A DNA stretch of 64,000 nucleotides from JAEZFI01 sp044508215 (GTDB lineage: Bacteria; Actinomycetota; Acidimicrobiia; Acidimicrobiales; Microtrichaceae). The DNA is taken from positions 1 through 64,000 of the forward strand of contig JBIQID010000003.1 of assembly GCA_044508215.1 (NCBI GenBank), given 5' to 3'. This document shows positions 8,598 through 16,396 of the stretch, piece after piece. The position numbers were made by a program, and so were the translations under genes. Each line of letters opens with the position of its first letter. Within the stretch, counting starts at the first letter, position 1. Under the pieces are notes generated by a model. That model did no database searches and had not been told where the DNA came from. It was given only the letters and a program-made list of their open reading frames with translations.

Positions 8598-9334
8598 CAG
8601 CCGGCCGTGTAGCCGCCGTCGACGACGATCTCGGCGCCGGTCATGAAGCTGGCGTCGTCACTCGCGAGGAAGGTGATCGCCGACGCGATCTCCTCGGCCC
8701 GCCCGAGGCGACGCATCGGGGTGGCCCCGATGAGCGCGTCCCGGTCGGTGTCACCCAGGATCGGCGTGTCGATGTAGCCGGGGTGCACAGAGTTGACCCG
8801 GACGCCCTGAGCCGCCCACCCGAGCGCCACGGTCTTGGTCAGCAACCGCACCGCACCCTTCGCAGCGTGGTAGGCGGGGCTCACCCCGGAGCCGACGATG
8901 CCGTACATCGAGCTCACGTTGATCACCGAACCGTGCCCGCTCGCCTTGAGCGGCTCGGCGGCCGCCTTCATGCCCAGGAACACGCTCGTCTGCGTGACGG
9001 CGACCACCTTGTCCCACGTCTCGACGGAGGTCACCTCGAGCGGCTCGGTGTCGCCGATGCCGGCGTTGTTCACGAGCACGCCGAGACCCCCGAAGCGATC
9101 GACCGTCTTGGCCACCGCGTCGTCCCAGCCGGCTGCATCGGTGACGTCGAGGCGTGCGAACAGCGCGGCCCCGCCCGCCTGCTCGACCTCGGCGACCGCC
9201 GCGGCGCCCGCGTCCTCCTGGACGTCGGCCACCACCACCGAGCCGCCCTCCGCAGCAAGTCGCAGCGCCGTGGCCCTGCCGATGCCGCTGGCACCCCCCG
9301 TGACGAGCGCGACCCGTCCGTCGAACCTGCCCAT
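8597..9334 (-). CDS. SDR-family NAD(P)-dependent dehydrogenase
   Basis: Classical short-chain dehydrogenase/reductase, 245 residues. The cofactor loop TGGASGIG is at 12-19, an acidic residue ends beta-2 (VVVAD, favouring NAD), NNAG is at 89-92, and the catalytic serine region and YHAAK (155-159) are intact. The C-terminal FMTGAEIVVDGGYTAG is typical of FabG-like, hydroxysteroid or glucose dehydrogenase members, so the substrate is open. ATG 9334 is chosen because GAGGAGG sits six bases upstream; an ATG six codons earlier has no ribosome site. It is followed, with a one-base overlap, by the PAP2 phosphatase gene. Confidence 0.9.
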   Translation of the reverse strand: MGRFDGRVALVTGGASGIGRATALRLAAEGGSVVVADVQEDAGAAAVAEVEQAGGAALFARLDVTDAAGWDDAVAKTVDRFGGLGVLVNNAGIGDTEPLEVTSVETWDKVVAVTQTSVFLGMKAAAEPLKASGHGSVINVSSMYGIVGSGVSPAYHAAKGAVRLLTKTVALGWAAQGVRVNSVHPGYIDTPILGDTDRDALIGATPMRRLGRAEEIASAITFLASDDASFMTGAEIVVDGGYTAG

Positions 9335-9427
9335 GCCGGCCTCCTCGTGCATCCCCGGGCGATGCGCCCTCCGGTCAGTCTCGCCTACCCGTCAGCAGCG
9401 CCCCGATCGTTGCCGGCGCCGTTCGGG

Positions 9428-9820
9428 TCACTGCCAGCCGGGCATCTTCGCTGCCTGCTCGATCCAGTCGCGGAGGTCGGACTCCTGCGCCTCCTCGAGG
9501 GACTTGAGCTTGATGTACCGCGAGCGGTCGCTGCCCATGGGCGGCGGACGGTCGAAGTCGGCGCCGGCGAGGAACACGACGTTCACCGACACGTCGTACG
9601 CCACGAGCTCGATCAGCCAGCCGAGGTCCGGCAGCCCGTAGTACGCCTTCTTCCACTTGATGGCGTACTGGAGGTCGGGGATCACCTCCCGGATCGTCTC
9701 GTCGATCCACGCGACCATCGGGTTGAGGTCCGGCATCACCCGGCGGATCCAGTCGTCGATGACCTCGTGGCCCTCCGCTGGCTCGGGCGGCTTCCGGGTC
9801 GAGCTGGCCTTGCGTTCCAT
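9428..9820 (-). CDS. DUF1801 domain protein (YdhG-like)
   Basis: A 130-residue cytoplasmic protein of the DUF1801/YdhG family. Visible hallmarks are PMVAWIDETIREVIPDLQYAIKWKKAYYGL and the C-terminal RYIKLKSLEEAQESDLRDWIEQAA. Bacillus members of the family (for example FraH/YdhG) relate to iron or envelope stress, but the general function is not settled. GGAGG lies six bases before the ATG. It stands alone, diverging from the phoD-type gene at 9965 across 144 bases that include the 12-base palindrome GGAAGGCCTTCC (9838-9849). Confidence 0.8.
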   Translation of the reverse strand: MERKASSTRKPPEPAEGHEVIDDWIRRVMPDLNPMVAWIDETIREVIPDLQYAIKWKKAYYGLPDLGWLIELVAYDVSVNVVFLAGADFDRPPPMGSDRSRYIKLKSLEEAQESDLRDWIEQAAKMPGWQ

Positions 9821-9964
9821 GTCGCCTCCGTGTCCTCGGAAGGCCTTCCTACCACCGGAGCCCCATCGCTTGTGCGCTCGACCGATCGGACGCTCGATTG
9901 ATGGAACGGGGGTCGACCGGTACCGTCGGGGACCCGGAGCGGCGAGGCGAGGGAGAGTCTGGGG

Positions 9965-11560
9965 ATGGATCGGCGACAGTTCCTGCGCGCAGGTGCGGGC
10001 GGCCTCGGCGTCATGGCGTTCGGGAGCGGCCTCGCGGCGTGCACCACGCCGGGCGGGGCCGTGTGGATCCCGCCCTCGAACGGCACGCCGTTCACCCTCG
10101 GGGTGATGTCAGGGCTGCACTCCTCGACGGAGGTCGTGCTGTGGACGCGCCTCGATCCTGACGAGGTGCCGGGCGCCGGCGACCTGACCTGGGAGGTGGC
10201 CACGGACGCGGCGATGGCCGACGTGGTCGCGTCGGGCACCGTGGCGGTCGGCCCGGGCTCGGACCACTGCGCCAAGGTGCTGGTCGGCGGTCTCGACGCG
10301 GACCGGTCGTACTGGTACCGGTTCGCCGTCGACGGCGTCCCGAGCCCCATGGGCCGGGCACGGACCCTTCCGGATGCGTCGGCGTCACCCGACCGCCTCC
10401 GCCTCGCGTTCGCGAGCTGCCAGGAGTGGGGTGCGGGCTTCTACAACGGTTGGGCCGGCATCGCTGCGGAGGACGTCGACGCCGTCGTGTGGCTCGGCGA
10501 CTACATCTACGAGACGCCCAGCGCCATCAACGCTCGACGGCTCGACGCCACCGGCGAGCCCCACACGCTCGAGGAGTTCCGGGCGAAGTACCGGCTCTAC
10601 CGCTCCGACCCCGACCTCCAGGCAGGCCACGCCGCGCATCCGTTCGTGCCGGTGTGGGACGACCACGAGCTGTTCGACAACTTCAACCGCCGTGACGTCG
10701 CCGAGCAGCCGGAGCGGGCGGCCGCGTCCTTCCGCGCCTGGTTCGAGTACATGCCCGTGTGGCCGATCGACTCGTTCCGCATCCACCGTTCGCTGCGCTG
10801 GGGCCGGCTGGCCGACCTGTTCCTGCTGGACACCCGCCAGTTCCGCGACCCGCAGCCCGGCGGCGGCGGGGGCGCCTACGTGGCGGGCGGCGACCTCATC
10901 GTCGAGGCCAGCCGGCCCGACCGCACGCTCCTGGGCACCCAGCAGCGCGACTGGTTCATCGACGGGCTCGGCTCCGCCCACGACGACGGCGTCACCTGGA
11001 AGCTCGTGGGCAACCAGGTGATGATCACGCCGTGGCGGATCGCGGATCTCGACGAGCCGTGGCGACGTGAGCTGGGTGTGGCCTTCCCCCGCAACGACGG
11101 CATCTACCTGAACCTCGACAGCTGGTCCGGCTACCTCGCCGAGCGCAACACCATCCTCGACGGCGTCGCCCGCGACGGCATCCAGAACCTGTCGTTCCTC
11201 ACGGGCGACGTGCACATGTTCTGGCAGTCCACCCTCCAGGCCGACTACGACGACGCCGCCTCGCCGTGGGTGGCCAACGAGTTCACCGGCGGGGCGATCA
11301 CGTCGACCGGCATCGGGAACTCGGTCGGCATGGGCCCTGCTGCGGAGATCGAGCCGCTCACCACGCCGTGGAGCCCGGCGTTCCGGTACGTGGACCTCCG
11401 ACGCAACGGCTACGGCGTCGTGGACTGCACCCCGGAGCGGATGGTCGTCGACTACCGGGTGTGCGGCGTGTACTACCGGGGCACACCCGTGACCACGTCG
11501 ATGCGGTTCACCGTCGCCGACGGCGACCCGATCCCCGCCGTGGAGTCCATCGACCCCTGA
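9965..11560 (+). CDS. PhoD-type alkaline phosphatase, Tat lipoprotein
   Basis: Alkaline phosphatase D family, 531 residues. The N-terminus MDRRQFLRAGAGGLGVMAFG carries a twin-arginine motif (RRQFL) and is followed by GLAAC, so the protein is probably exported folded and lipidated at C26. An N-terminal fibronectin-like domain (about 40-135) precedes the metallophosphatase core, where LAFASCQEWG, VVWLGDYIYE, PVWDDHELFDN and FLTGDVHMF supply the Ca/Fe ligands of PhoD enzymes. Role: release of phosphate from phosphodiesters or monoesters outside the cell. No Pho box was identified; TACCGT at 9921-9926 could be a -10 element. Monocistronic. Confidence 0.92.
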   Translation: MDRRQFLRAGAGGLGVMAFGSGLAACTTPGGAVWIPPSNGTPFTLGVMSGLHSSTEVVLWTRLDPDEVPGAGDLTWEVATDAAMADVVASGTVAVGPGSDHCAKVLVGGLDADRSYWYRFAVDGVPSPMGRARTLPDASASPDRLRLAFASCQEWGAGFYNGWAGIAAEDVDAVVWLGDYIYETPSAINARRLDATGEPHTLEEFRAKYRLYRSDPDLQAGHAAHPFVPVWDDHELFDNFNRRDVAEQPERAAASFRAWFEYMPVWPIDSFRIHRSLRWGRLADLFLLDTRQFRDPQPGGGGGAYVAGGDLIVEASRPDRTLLGTQQRDWFIDGLGSAHDDGVTWKLVGNQVMITPWRIADLDEPWRRELGVAFPRNDGIYLNLDSWSGYLAERNTILDGVARDGIQNLSFLTGDVHMFWQSTLQADYDDAASPWVANEFTGGAITSTGIGNSVGMGPAAEIEPLTTPWSPAFRYVDLRRNGYGVVDCTPERMVVDYRVCGVYYRGTPVTTSMRFTVADGDPIPAVESIDP

Positions 11561-11580
11561 GCGACGCGATGGTGTAGCGC

Positions 11581-11609
11581 TTGACATAGTGTGTGTGACA
11601 CACCAATGT
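11581..11609 (+). promoter_or_regulatory. padR promoter with palindromic operator
   Basis: A perfect TTGACA (-35) lies at 11581-11586. After a 17-base spacer, CAATGT (11604-11609) sits where the -10 should be, a weak match. Inside the spacer is a perfect inverted repeat, GTGTGT-G-ACACAC (11591-11603). Its position between the promoter boxes suits an autorepressor; PadR sites are usually TGT/ACA-type palindromes. Confidence 0.55.
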
Positions 11610-11616
11610 GTCTCGC

Positions 11617-11958
11617 ATGGAGACGGACGAGCTGCTCGCCGGACACGTGCAGGAGCTGCGCCGCGGCACGGTCGTGCTCGCCAGCCTCGTGCTGCTCCGT
11701 CGTCCCTACTACGGGTACGCCCTGCTGAGCGCGCTGGCCGAGGGGGGCTTCGAGGTGGACGCCAACACGCTCTACCCGCTGCTCCGCCGCCTCGAGAAGC
11801 AGGGCCTGCTGCGCAGCGAGTGGAACACCGACGAAGCGCGCCCCAGGAAGTTCTACGAGATCGCGCCTGCCGGTGAGCAGGTGCTCGAGCAGCTCACCGC
11901 CGAGTGGGCCGAGCTCGACCGCAACGTCCGCCGGATGCTCAGGAGGACCACCTCGTGA
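11617..11958 (+). CDS. PadR-family transcriptional regulator
   Basis: Winged-helix repressor, 113 residues, PadR subfamily 2. The family core is clear: VLASLVLLRRPYYGYALLSAL, then DANTLYPLLRRLEKQGLLRSEW and PRKFYEIAPAGEQVLEQL. The ATG at 11617 lies seven bases after a possible -10 box and lacks a Shine-Dalgarno, so leaderless initiation is plausible; an in-frame GTG at 11608 is the alternative. It overlaps the next gene by 4 bases and is followed by AGGAGG for that gene. PadR regulators next to membrane proteins with a helical N-terminal domain are a recurring actinobacterial pairing. Confidence 0.87.
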   Translation: METDELLAGHVQELRRGTVVLASLVLLRRPYYGYALLSALAEGGFEVDANTLYPLLRRLEKQGLLRSEWNTDEARPRKFYEIAPAGEQVLEQLTAEWAELDRNVRRMLRRTTS

Positions 11959-12956
11959 ACGACCTCGTCGACCGCTACGTCCACTCGGTGGCACGCCACC
12001 TCCCGAGGGAGAGCCGAGAGGACGTCACCCGTGAGCTGCGCACCACCATCGACGACATGGTCGATGCGCGCGTCGCGCACGCGCACGACGGCGCCGATGT
12101 GCGCGAGGTCCTGGCTGAGCTGGGCGACCCCCGTGTGCTGGCGGCCGGCTACCGGAGCGGGCCCCGCTACCTGATCGGGCCCGACCAGTTCGACCACTAC
12201 GTGACGGCCCTGCGTTCGATCCTCTCGATCGCGCTGCCGGTGATGCTGGGCATCCAGCTGGTGTTCGGCAACTGGGAGGGCGACCGCAGCATCGTCGCCC
12301 TCCTCCTCTCGGCCATCGGTGGAACGTTGCAGGTCGGCGTGCACATCGTGCTGTGGACCACGGTGGTCTTCGTCGTGCTCGAGCGCACCGGAACGCAGCT
12401 GGACGAAGCGCCGTCGGAGTGGACGCCGGACGATCTGCCGGAGCTCCCGCCGGAGCGACAGATCGGCCTGGGCGACACGATCGCCTCCGTGGTGGTCCTG
12501 CTGCTGATCCCTCTTGCGCTCCTCTGGCAGCACAACCGCTCACCGTTCGAGGACGGTGAAGGAGCGATCCCGTTGCTCCACCCCGACCTGTGGAGCTTCT
12601 GGCTGCCGCTCCTCCTGGGTGTGGTCCTCGTGAACGTGGCCTTCGAAGCGTGGAAGTACCACGTCGGGCGGTGGACGATGCCGCTCCTCGTCGGCAACGT
12701 GGTCCTCAACGCTGCCTTCCTCTCGGTCGTGGGGCTCACCCTCGGCACCCAAGAGGTGTGGAACCCCGAGTACCTCACCGCCATGGCCGAGCACAGTGAC
12801 TTCGCCCTCGACGACTCGCCGGTCCTCCAGCTGGTGTTCGCGGGCACGGTGGTGGTCTGCGTGTGGGACGTCGTCGATGCGCTGGTCGCCTACTTCCGCG
12901 GCGCGAAGGTGCAGGTGGCGGCATCCCGGCCTGATAGCAAAGGTCACCTGGCGTGA
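11955..12956 (+). CDS. PadR-linked membrane protein, HAAS-like N-terminus
   Basis: A 333-residue protein. About 75 N-terminal residues form a soluble helical domain (RYVHSVARHLPRESREDV, DMVDARVAHA, LAELGDPRVLAAGYR) resembling the HAAS/permease-prefix domain found beside PadR regulators. At least six or seven membrane helices follow, with a polar loop (EWTPDDLPELPPER) in the middle. No catalytic motif is visible. The GTG start has AGGAGG at 11941-11946 and overlaps the padR stop (GTGA). Probably a membrane sensor or effector controlled by, or controlling, the PadR protein; exact role unknown. Confidence 0.8.
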   Translation: MNDLVDRYVHSVARHLPRESREDVTRELRTTIDDMVDARVAHAHDGADVREVLAELGDPRVLAAGYRSGPRYLIGPDQFDHYVTALRSILSIALPVMLGIQLVFGNWEGDRSIVALLLSAIGGTLQVGVHIVLWTTVVFVVLERTGTQLDEAPSEWTPDDLPELPPERQIGLGDTIASVVVLLLIPLALLWQHNRSPFEDGEGAIPLLHPDLWSFWLPLLLGVVLVNVAFEAWKYHVGRWTMPLLVGNVVLNAAFLSVVGLTLGTQEVWNPEYLTAMAEHSDFALDDSPVLQLVFAGTVVVCVWDVVDALVAYFRGAKVQVAASRPDSKGHLA

Positions 12957-12995
12957 CCCTCGGGTGGGTCCGACCGCAGCCGCACGAGGAGTGCC

Positions 12996-13442
12996 ATGTC
13001 ACCGTTCGACGCCGAGTACGAGCCGAGCCCCTGGGAGCCGATCGCCGCGGAGGTCGAGCGCTACGAGCGGTCGAACGGCGCTGAGGCCAGCGAGCTGGTC
13101 GGAGACCAGTGGGTGATCCTCTGGACGATCGGCGCCAACTCGCAGAAGGTCCGCAAGACGCCGCTCGTGCGCATCGCGGACGGCCAGGGGCGCTACGCCG
13201 TGATCGGCTCGATGGGCGGTGCCCCGTCGAACCCGCAGTGGGTGAACAACCTGCGGACGAACCCGATCGCCCGCCTCCAGGACGGCGATGCGCGCCGGGA
13301 CTTCACGGTCCGCGAGGTCGACGGTGACGAGAAGGCGGAGTGGTGGGAGCGGGCCACCGCGGTGTGGCCGGCCTACGACGAGTACCAGTCGTCGACGGAC
13401 CGGGTGATCCCGCTGTTCGTCCTCGAACCCGCAGCCGACTGA
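12996..13442 (+). CDS. Deazaflavin (F420)-dependent nitroreductase-family protein
   Basis: A 148-residue split-barrel protein of the DDN / F420H2-dependent quinone reductase family. The conserved core is visible: ILWTIGANSQKVRKTPLVRI, YAVIGSMGGAPSNPQWVNNLRTNP and the C-terminal RVIPLFVLEP. The GxKSGKxRxTPL-like loop binds the F420 phosphate. Members reduce quinones or nitro compounds and protect against oxidative stress, implying that this organism makes F420. GAGGAG precedes the ATG. Monocistronic, convergent with the SRPBCC gene. Confidence 0.88.
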   Translation: MSPFDAEYEPSPWEPIAAEVERYERSNGAEASELVGDQWVILWTIGANSQKVRKTPLVRIADGQGRYAVIGSMGGAPSNPQWVNNLRTNPIARLQDGDARRDFTVREVDGDEKAEWWERATAVWPAYDEYQSSTDRVIPLFVLEPAAD

Positions 13443-13500
13443 CGCGGCCAAGGACGGCCGACATGGCCGAACGGTGCGCTCGCGGCCCGGGCCTCGCGGC

Positions 13501-13968
13501 TCAGCCCCGGCCGAACGCAGCGACCAGCCGTCGGTGCCGGTGCCCGAACAGGAACCCGACCATCGCTCGTGTCACCGGCGCCGCGAACCGCAGCCGCGGT
13601 TCGATGACGAGGCGGTCCGACACGACGGTGCGGCCGCCCGGCGCGTCCGCCAGCCGGCGCTCGTGACGCCAGCGTCGCTGCAGCCACGTGGTCGACTCCT
13701 CGTCGAACCCCTCGCCATCCAGCACGCGTTCGAGCGCCAGGGAGTGGCGGTCGAAGGGGAGCACGCCTCCGGCCAGCAACCACGAGCGGTGGAGCACGGT
13801 GCCCGGCTCGACGGCCACATCCGTGAGCGACCGCAGGTGGGGCGGGTGGGTCATCCGCACGAACGGTGCGAGCTCGTCGTTGACCCCAGCCATGCTGGTC
13901 ACCCGCGCCCAGACGACGTCGCGAGGGGTGGCCACGGTCGTGGTGAACCTCAGCTCGATCGGTGCCAT
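13501..13968 (-). CDS. SRPBCC-like (START/Bet v1 fold) protein
   Basis: A 155-residue protein that looks like a polyketide-cyclase/SRPBCC fold: an N-terminal beta strand (IELRFTTTVATPRDVVWARV), a helix pair, several strands, and a long C-terminal helix (TRAMVGFLFGHRHRRLVAAF). No catalytic residue can be named; the fold holds a hydrophobic ligand. It has no clear Shine-Dalgarno, but TAGCGT lies seven bases before the ATG (13981-13976 on this strand), so a leaderless transcript is likely. It diverges from the hotdog-like gene at 14055. Confidence 0.65.
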   Translation of the reverse strand: MAPIELRFTTTVATPRDVVWARVTSMAGVNDELAPFVRMTHPPHLRSLTDVAVEPGTVLHRSWLLAGGVLPFDRHSLALERVLDGEGFDEESTTWLQRRWRHERRLADAPGGRTVVSDRLVIEPRLRFAAPVTRAMVGFLFGHRHRRLVAAFGRG

Positions 13969-13975
13969 CGACCGG

Positions 13976-13981
13976 ACGCTA
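13976..13981 (-). promoter_or_regulatory. -10 box of a likely leaderless transcript
   Basis: TAGCGT on the minus strand, ending exactly seven bases before the ATG at 13968. This places the transcription start on or next to the start codon of the SRPBCC gene. No clear -35 is seen. Confidence 0.45.
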
Positions 13982-14054
13982 CCGATCGAGCTCGAAGCGG
14001 AGCGGCCTCCCGCCCGCCAGACTGCAGGGAGGTGCGTCAGCGAAGGGGTCCGTC

Positions 14055-14804
14055 ATGAGGAGCGTCACGATCCCGGCCCGGTTCCACGGTCCGCCCGGAT
14101 CCGGCAACGGTGGCTACTCGTGCGGCGCCGCCGCCGTGGCGCTGGGTGCCGGCAGCACGAGCGTCCGGCTCCGCGTGCCCCCGCCGCTCGACCGGCCGCT
14201 GCGGGTGGAGCACAGCGACGACGGCATCGTGCTGCTCGACGACGCCACCGTGGTCGCCGAGGCCCGACCGGCCCCCGTCACCGTCGAACCCCCCGAACCG
14301 ATCACCTTCGACGCGGCGGTCGCAGCGCTCGAGCGGTTCGACGTCGCCGCCTACGAGGCCGACCACGCCTTCCCCACGTGCTTCACCTGCGGACCGCACC
14401 GGGCCCCCGGTGACGGCCTGCGCCTGTTCCCTGCGCCCGTCCCTGGCCACGCGGGCATGGTCGTGTCCCCCTGGACACCCCACGCGGACCACGTCGACGC
14501 CGACGGGGCCGTGTCCGACGAGATCCTGTGGGCAGCGCTCGACTGCCCCGGTGGGCTGGCGTGGATCGTCGGCGACCCGCCGACGGGTCCGGCAGTGCTC
14601 GGAGAGCTCACGGCGTCGATCGTCCGGCGCACCACGGAGGCAGACCGGTTGGTGGTCGCGGGTTGGCGGCTCGACGCCGATGGGCGGAAGCACCGGTCGG
14701 GCACGGCGGTGTGGACCTCCGACGGGGACCTGGTCGCCCTCGGCGAGGCCACGTGGATCGTGCTCGGGACCCACCAACACGCAGGGTTCGGCGCCCGTCC
14801 CTGA
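14055..14804 (+). CDS. Hotdog-fold thioesterase-like protein
   Basis: A 249-residue protein without signal peptide. The N-terminal FHGPPGSGNGGYSCG and the later CFTCGPHRAPGDGL, followed by LWAALDCPGGLAW and a closing ATWIVL strand, resemble actinobacterial double-hotdog proteins related to acyl-CoA thioesterases. The GNGGY loop corresponds to the region that meets the acyl substrate in such proteins. Substrate and partners are unknown. Start ATG 14055 has GAAGGGG upstream. It is followed 17 bases later by a diguanylate cyclase gene, possibly co-transcribed. Confidence 0.6.
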   Translation: MRSVTIPARFHGPPGSGNGGYSCGAAAVALGAGSTSVRLRVPPPLDRPLRVEHSDDGIVLLDDATVVAEARPAPVTVEPPEPITFDAAVAALERFDVAAYEADHAFPTCFTCGPHRAPGDGLRLFPAPVPGHAGMVVSPWTPHADHVDADGAVSDEILWAALDCPGGLAWIVGDPPTGPAVLGELTASIVRRTTEADRLVVAGWRLDADGRKHRSGTAVWTSDGDLVALGEATWIVLGTHQHAGFGARP

Positions 14805-14821
14805 CCCGGCACGGCGGGCGG

Positions 14822-15844
14822 GTGACCCATGTCTCAGGCATCGCGCTCAACGCGCCGATGCACAGGGCCGTGGAACGACGCGGACCCCTGCCGGTCGAAT
14901 CGACCGTGGCGCTCGCGGCACTCTTCGGTGCCGGGGCGATCTTCTGCCTTCCCACGCTCGCGTTCCGACCCTGGTCGGAGGTCCACCTCGGGTGGGTGGC
15001 CTTCAACTGCGCCAGCGCCACCGCCACCTCCATCCTCCTCTTCACCTTCCGCAGGCACGTCGGCCCGCTGCTGCGCCACCTCGTGGTGGTGGTCGGGCTG
15101 GTCGACATCGCGATCGCGCTGGCCATCGGAGGGGGCGGGCCGGCCACGGCGCTCTACGCGGTGCTGTACCTCTGGATCGGCATCTACCTGGGGCTCGAGT
15201 TCACGCCGCGGGCTGCGGCCGGCTACCTCGGGCTCGCCGCAGCGTCGGGCGGTGCTGTCCTCGCAGCGGTCTGCGAGCCGGCCGCCGCGCTCACCATCGG
15301 GCTGACCACGGTGGTCTCCACCGGGGCGGGCACGATCGTCGCCATCTACCTGTCGGCGCGCATCAAGTCGCTGGCCGTGAAGGATCCGCTCACCGGCGTC
15401 GCCAACCGACGCCTGTTGGAGGAGCACCTCGATCGCCTGTCCCGCCGGCGCAACCCGCGGCCGACAGCGATCATCACGATCGACCTCGACGGCTTCAAGG
15501 CGGTGAACGACGAGATGGGCCACGCTGCGGGCGACGCCCTCCTGGTGGACGCCGCGGCCTGCTGGTCGAGCCTCCTGCGCCCCGAGGACCTCATCGCCCG
15601 CGTCGGTGGCGACGAGTTCGTGGTGGTCCTCGACGACTGCGACGAGGAGCGGGCGCAGATCGTCGGGCATCGCCTGGCACGGGCGACCCCGCGGCCTGTG
15701 ACCGCATCGGTCGGCATCTCGTGCTCGGACGGCACCGGCCCGCTCGACATGCAGCTGGGCATGGCGGACGAAGCGGCCTACCGCTCGAAGGCCCGTGGCG
15801 GCGCGACCGTCACGACCCTGCCCTGCGTCACGATCCCGGGCTGA
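14822..15844 (+). CDS. Membrane diguanylate cyclase (GGDEF)
   Basis: Makes c-di-GMP from two GTP. About 340 residues: five or six membrane helices (residues 20-180) form a sensor-like module, then a GGDEF domain. The signature GGDEF is intact at 262-266 and the inhibitory RxxD site (RPED, 253-256) stands exactly five residues before it, so product feedback is expected. The substrate-binding helix DPLTGVANRRLLEEHL is also present. The domain is short at its C-terminus. Start GTG 14822; ATG 14858 is an alternative. A second c-di-GMP gene lies at 58348. Confidence 0.88.
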   Translation: MTHVSGIALNAPMHRAVERRGPLPVESTVALAALFGAGAIFCLPTLAFRPWSEVHLGWVAFNCASATATSILLFTFRRHVGPLLRHLVVVVGLVDIAIALAIGGGGPATALYAVLYLWIGIYLGLEFTPRAAAGYLGLAAASGGAVLAAVCEPAAALTIGLTTVVSTGAGTIVAIYLSARIKSLAVKDPLTGVANRRLLEEHLDRLSRRRNPRPTAIITIDLDGFKAVNDEMGHAAGDALLVDAAACWSSLLRPEDLIARVGGDEFVVVLDDCDEERAQIVGHRLARATPRPVTASVGISCSDGTGPLDMQLGMADEAAYRSKARGGATVTTLPCVTIPG

Positions 15845-15936
15845 CCTCCACCTGATCGGGGTGTCGGAGGAACGCTCCGTGCAACGATGGAGGGGTGCAG
15901 GCAGCACGCCTGGCGCGCCGCCAGGGAGGTACCGCG

Positions 15937-16365
15937 ATGACCGACGCCGACACCACCACCGACCGCCGACCCGTCGTCCTTGCGCCGGGCGAGGGGAGGG
16001 CGTTCCCGATGGGGAGGCTCTCCGCCGTCTTCAAGGCCGACGGCGCCGAGACCGCGGGCCGCTACTCCATCTCGGAGTGGTGGCTGGACCCCCACACCAG
16101 GGGGCCGGGCACCCACCACCACGACGAGGACGACGTGTTCTACGTGCTCGAAGGGACCATGAGCATCATGGTGGGCGAGCGATGGGTGGACGCCTCCGCC
16201 GGCTCGTTCGTGCTCGTCCCGGGCGGCACGCCCCACGACTTCCGGAACCGGACCGACGCCCGCGCCGGGATGCTCAACGTGTCGGCACCGGGTGACTTCG
16301 AGGCACAGATGCCGGGCATCGCAGAGTGGTTCCGAGAGCGTTCGGACGCCGACTCCGACTGCTGA
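15937..16365 (+). CDS. Cupin-domain protein
   Basis: Small cytoplasmic cupin, 142 residues. Motif 1 is GPGTHHHDEDDVFYVLEG, with three histidines and a later Glu as metal ligands, and motif 2 is GSFVLVPGGTPHDFRN, with the fourth ligand His. This is the classical single-domain beta barrel; function ranges from dioxygenase or isomerase to sensor and cannot be fixed. ATG 15937 follows GGGAGGTACCGCG, a good ribosome site, so an upstream start at 15895 is less likely. Convergent with the lipase gene. Confidence 0.83.
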   Translation: MTDADTTTDRRPVVLAPGEGRAFPMGRLSAVFKADGAETAGRYSISEWWLDPHTRGPGTHHHDEDDVFYVLEGTMSIMVGERWVDASAGSFVLVPGGTPHDFRNRTDARAGMLNVSAPGDFEAQMPGIAEWFRERSDADSDC

Positions 16366-16396
16366 CGACGCAGTCGGCCGAGCGGCGAGGAGAGGT

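Noticed and set aside
9838..9849. GGAAGGCCTTCC palindrome between the DUF1801 and PhoD genes
   Set aside because: Twelve bases could arise by chance in GC-rich DNA, and it is not placed at recognisable promoter boxes.
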